DNA of 15,806 nt from Anaerolineales bacterium (GTDB lineage: Bacteria; Chloroflexota; Anaerolineae; Anaerolineales; UBA6663), in contig JAGOBN010000023.1 in assembly GCA_017999235.1 (NCBI GenBank), forward strand, positions 1-15,806, in the 5' to 3' direction. Below are positions 15,320 through 15,806 of this stretch, piece after piece. The notes under the pieces are model-generated. The model ran no database searches and was not told the DNA's origin. It saw nothing but the letters and a program-made list of their open reading frames with translations. Position numbers and translations under genes: made by a program. Each line of letters opens with the position of its first letter. Position 1 is the first letter of the stretch.

Positions 15320-15806
15320 CTAGTCGTTCCAGGCGCACAGCGCCTCGACCTGGGCCGCCGATCCGTCGCGCAGCCAGCCATCCAGCTGCGCCACATCCTT
15401 CAGGTTCTGGCCGCGCGGCCGAGGTACGATCACGTACTGGCTGGTCAGCCCCGGCAGGGCCGTCATGTCGCCCCACAGCTTTTCAAACTGCGCGACCGGG
15501 TAGACATCCTCCTGGCCGTACCCCCAGCGTTTCTTGACATCTTTGAGCGTGATGTAGGTGGGCATCCGCGCGCCGACGGCCCGGATCGCCTCGGCCACGC
15601 GTTCCGGCTGATTGAGGTCGGCGCGCGTCAGGCCAAAGACGGCCAGCAGCGGGTCAATCTGGAGCCAGAAGGTGTTCGTATTGTAATAGGACAGCCGGAA
15701 CTCATCCGCTTCGTTCGGCATCGCCAGGCCTTCCACCAGCCGCACCTGACCGTTCACGCGGGCCAGCCCGCCGCCGCGGTCATCGAGCCGGCGGCGCAGC
15801 ACCTCC
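15320..15806 (-). CDS. UTP-glucose-1-phosphate uridylyltransferase-like protein, C-terminal fragment
   Basis: The frame runs off the right edge; 161 residues up to the TAG at 15322-15320 are visible, and the apparent GTG start at 15802 is internal. Recognisable blocks of the eukaryotic-type UDPGP family are a glycine-rich [19 protein letters not shown] (8-26), then [15 protein letters not shown] (40-54, with the NTN of the sugar-phosphate site), then QFEKLWGDM and YVIVPRPRG, which parallel the family's QLE...GA and VPRSRF segments. It would make UDP-glucose from glucose-1-phosphate and UTP in the cytoplasm. It is convergent to the catabolic block and probably belongs to another transcription unit. 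The assignment rests on a few motifs only. Confidence 0.6.
   Translation of the reverse strand, partial: EVLRRRLDDRGGGLARVNGQVRLVEGLAMPNEADEFRLSYYNTNTFWLQIDPLLAVFGLTRADLNQPERVAEAIRAVGARMPTYITLKDVKKRWGYGQEDVYPVAQFEKLWGDMTALPGLTSQYVIVPRPRGQNLKDVAQLDGWLRDGSAAQVEALCAWND

Overview
This GC-rich window (third codon positions are mostly G or C) carries one dense co-directional block of accessory catabolic genes on the + strand, from the left edge to about 15214. An unrelated partial gene on the - strand ends against it. The setting suggests a free-living heterotrophic bacterium. Most genes have AAGGAG/GGAGG-type ribosome binding sites and tight spacing. The mix of families is what I would expect in Chloroflexota of the Anaerolineae type, but no rRNA or phylogenetic marker proves this, so the taxonomic call is tentative.

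Layout. (1) 1-2328: the C-terminal ~85% of a Tm-1-like UPF0261 protein, a small four-helix membrane protein, and a Tm-1 C-terminal-type TIM barrel (PEP_hydrolase family). The two soluble proteins match the two halves of the plant/fungal Tm-1 protein, here encoded separately. (2) 2325-4890: a VAO-fold FAD-dependent oxidase/dehydrogenase, overlapping the previous gene by 4 bases, and a two-[4Fe-4S] partner whose CCG domains have lost every cysteine. (3) 4984-8135: a D-tagatose 3-epimerase-like TIM barrel, a second and divergent UPF0261 protein, and a creatininase-family amidohydrolase. (4) 8197-11654: a second sugar isomerase/epimerase TIM barrel, a Gfo/Idh/MocA dehydrogenase, and a third TIM barrel related to xylose isomerase. 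(5) 11743-15214: an MFS sugar-type permease, a xylulokinase-type FGGY kinase and a TSUP (TauE/SafE) permease. (6) 15320-15806, - strand: the C-terminal part of a UTP-glucose-1-phosphate uridylyltransferase-like protein, probably outside the operon.

How the genes may work together (inference): the MFS permease imports a sugar or sugar derivative. The Gfo/Idh dehydrogenase and the three metal-dependent TIM barrels oxidise, epimerise and isomerise it to a ketose, which the kinase phosphorylates. The FAD/Fe-S pair oxidises a hydroxy-acid or sugar-acid branch. The Tm-1-type proteins and the creatininase-family protein handle an acid or lactone/amide intermediate by chemistry that I do not know to be assigned. 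No transcription regulator, sugar ABC transporter or glycosidase lies in the window, so the substrate cannot be named from the sequence alone.

Four junctions contain GC-rich stem-loops. The two genes without a visible Shine-Dalgarno (UPF0261 copy 2 and the TSUP permease) each sit just behind one. No tRNA, rRNA, CRISPR array, insertion sequence or clear sigma-70 promoter was seen. The longest gene-free stretch is about 105 bases.
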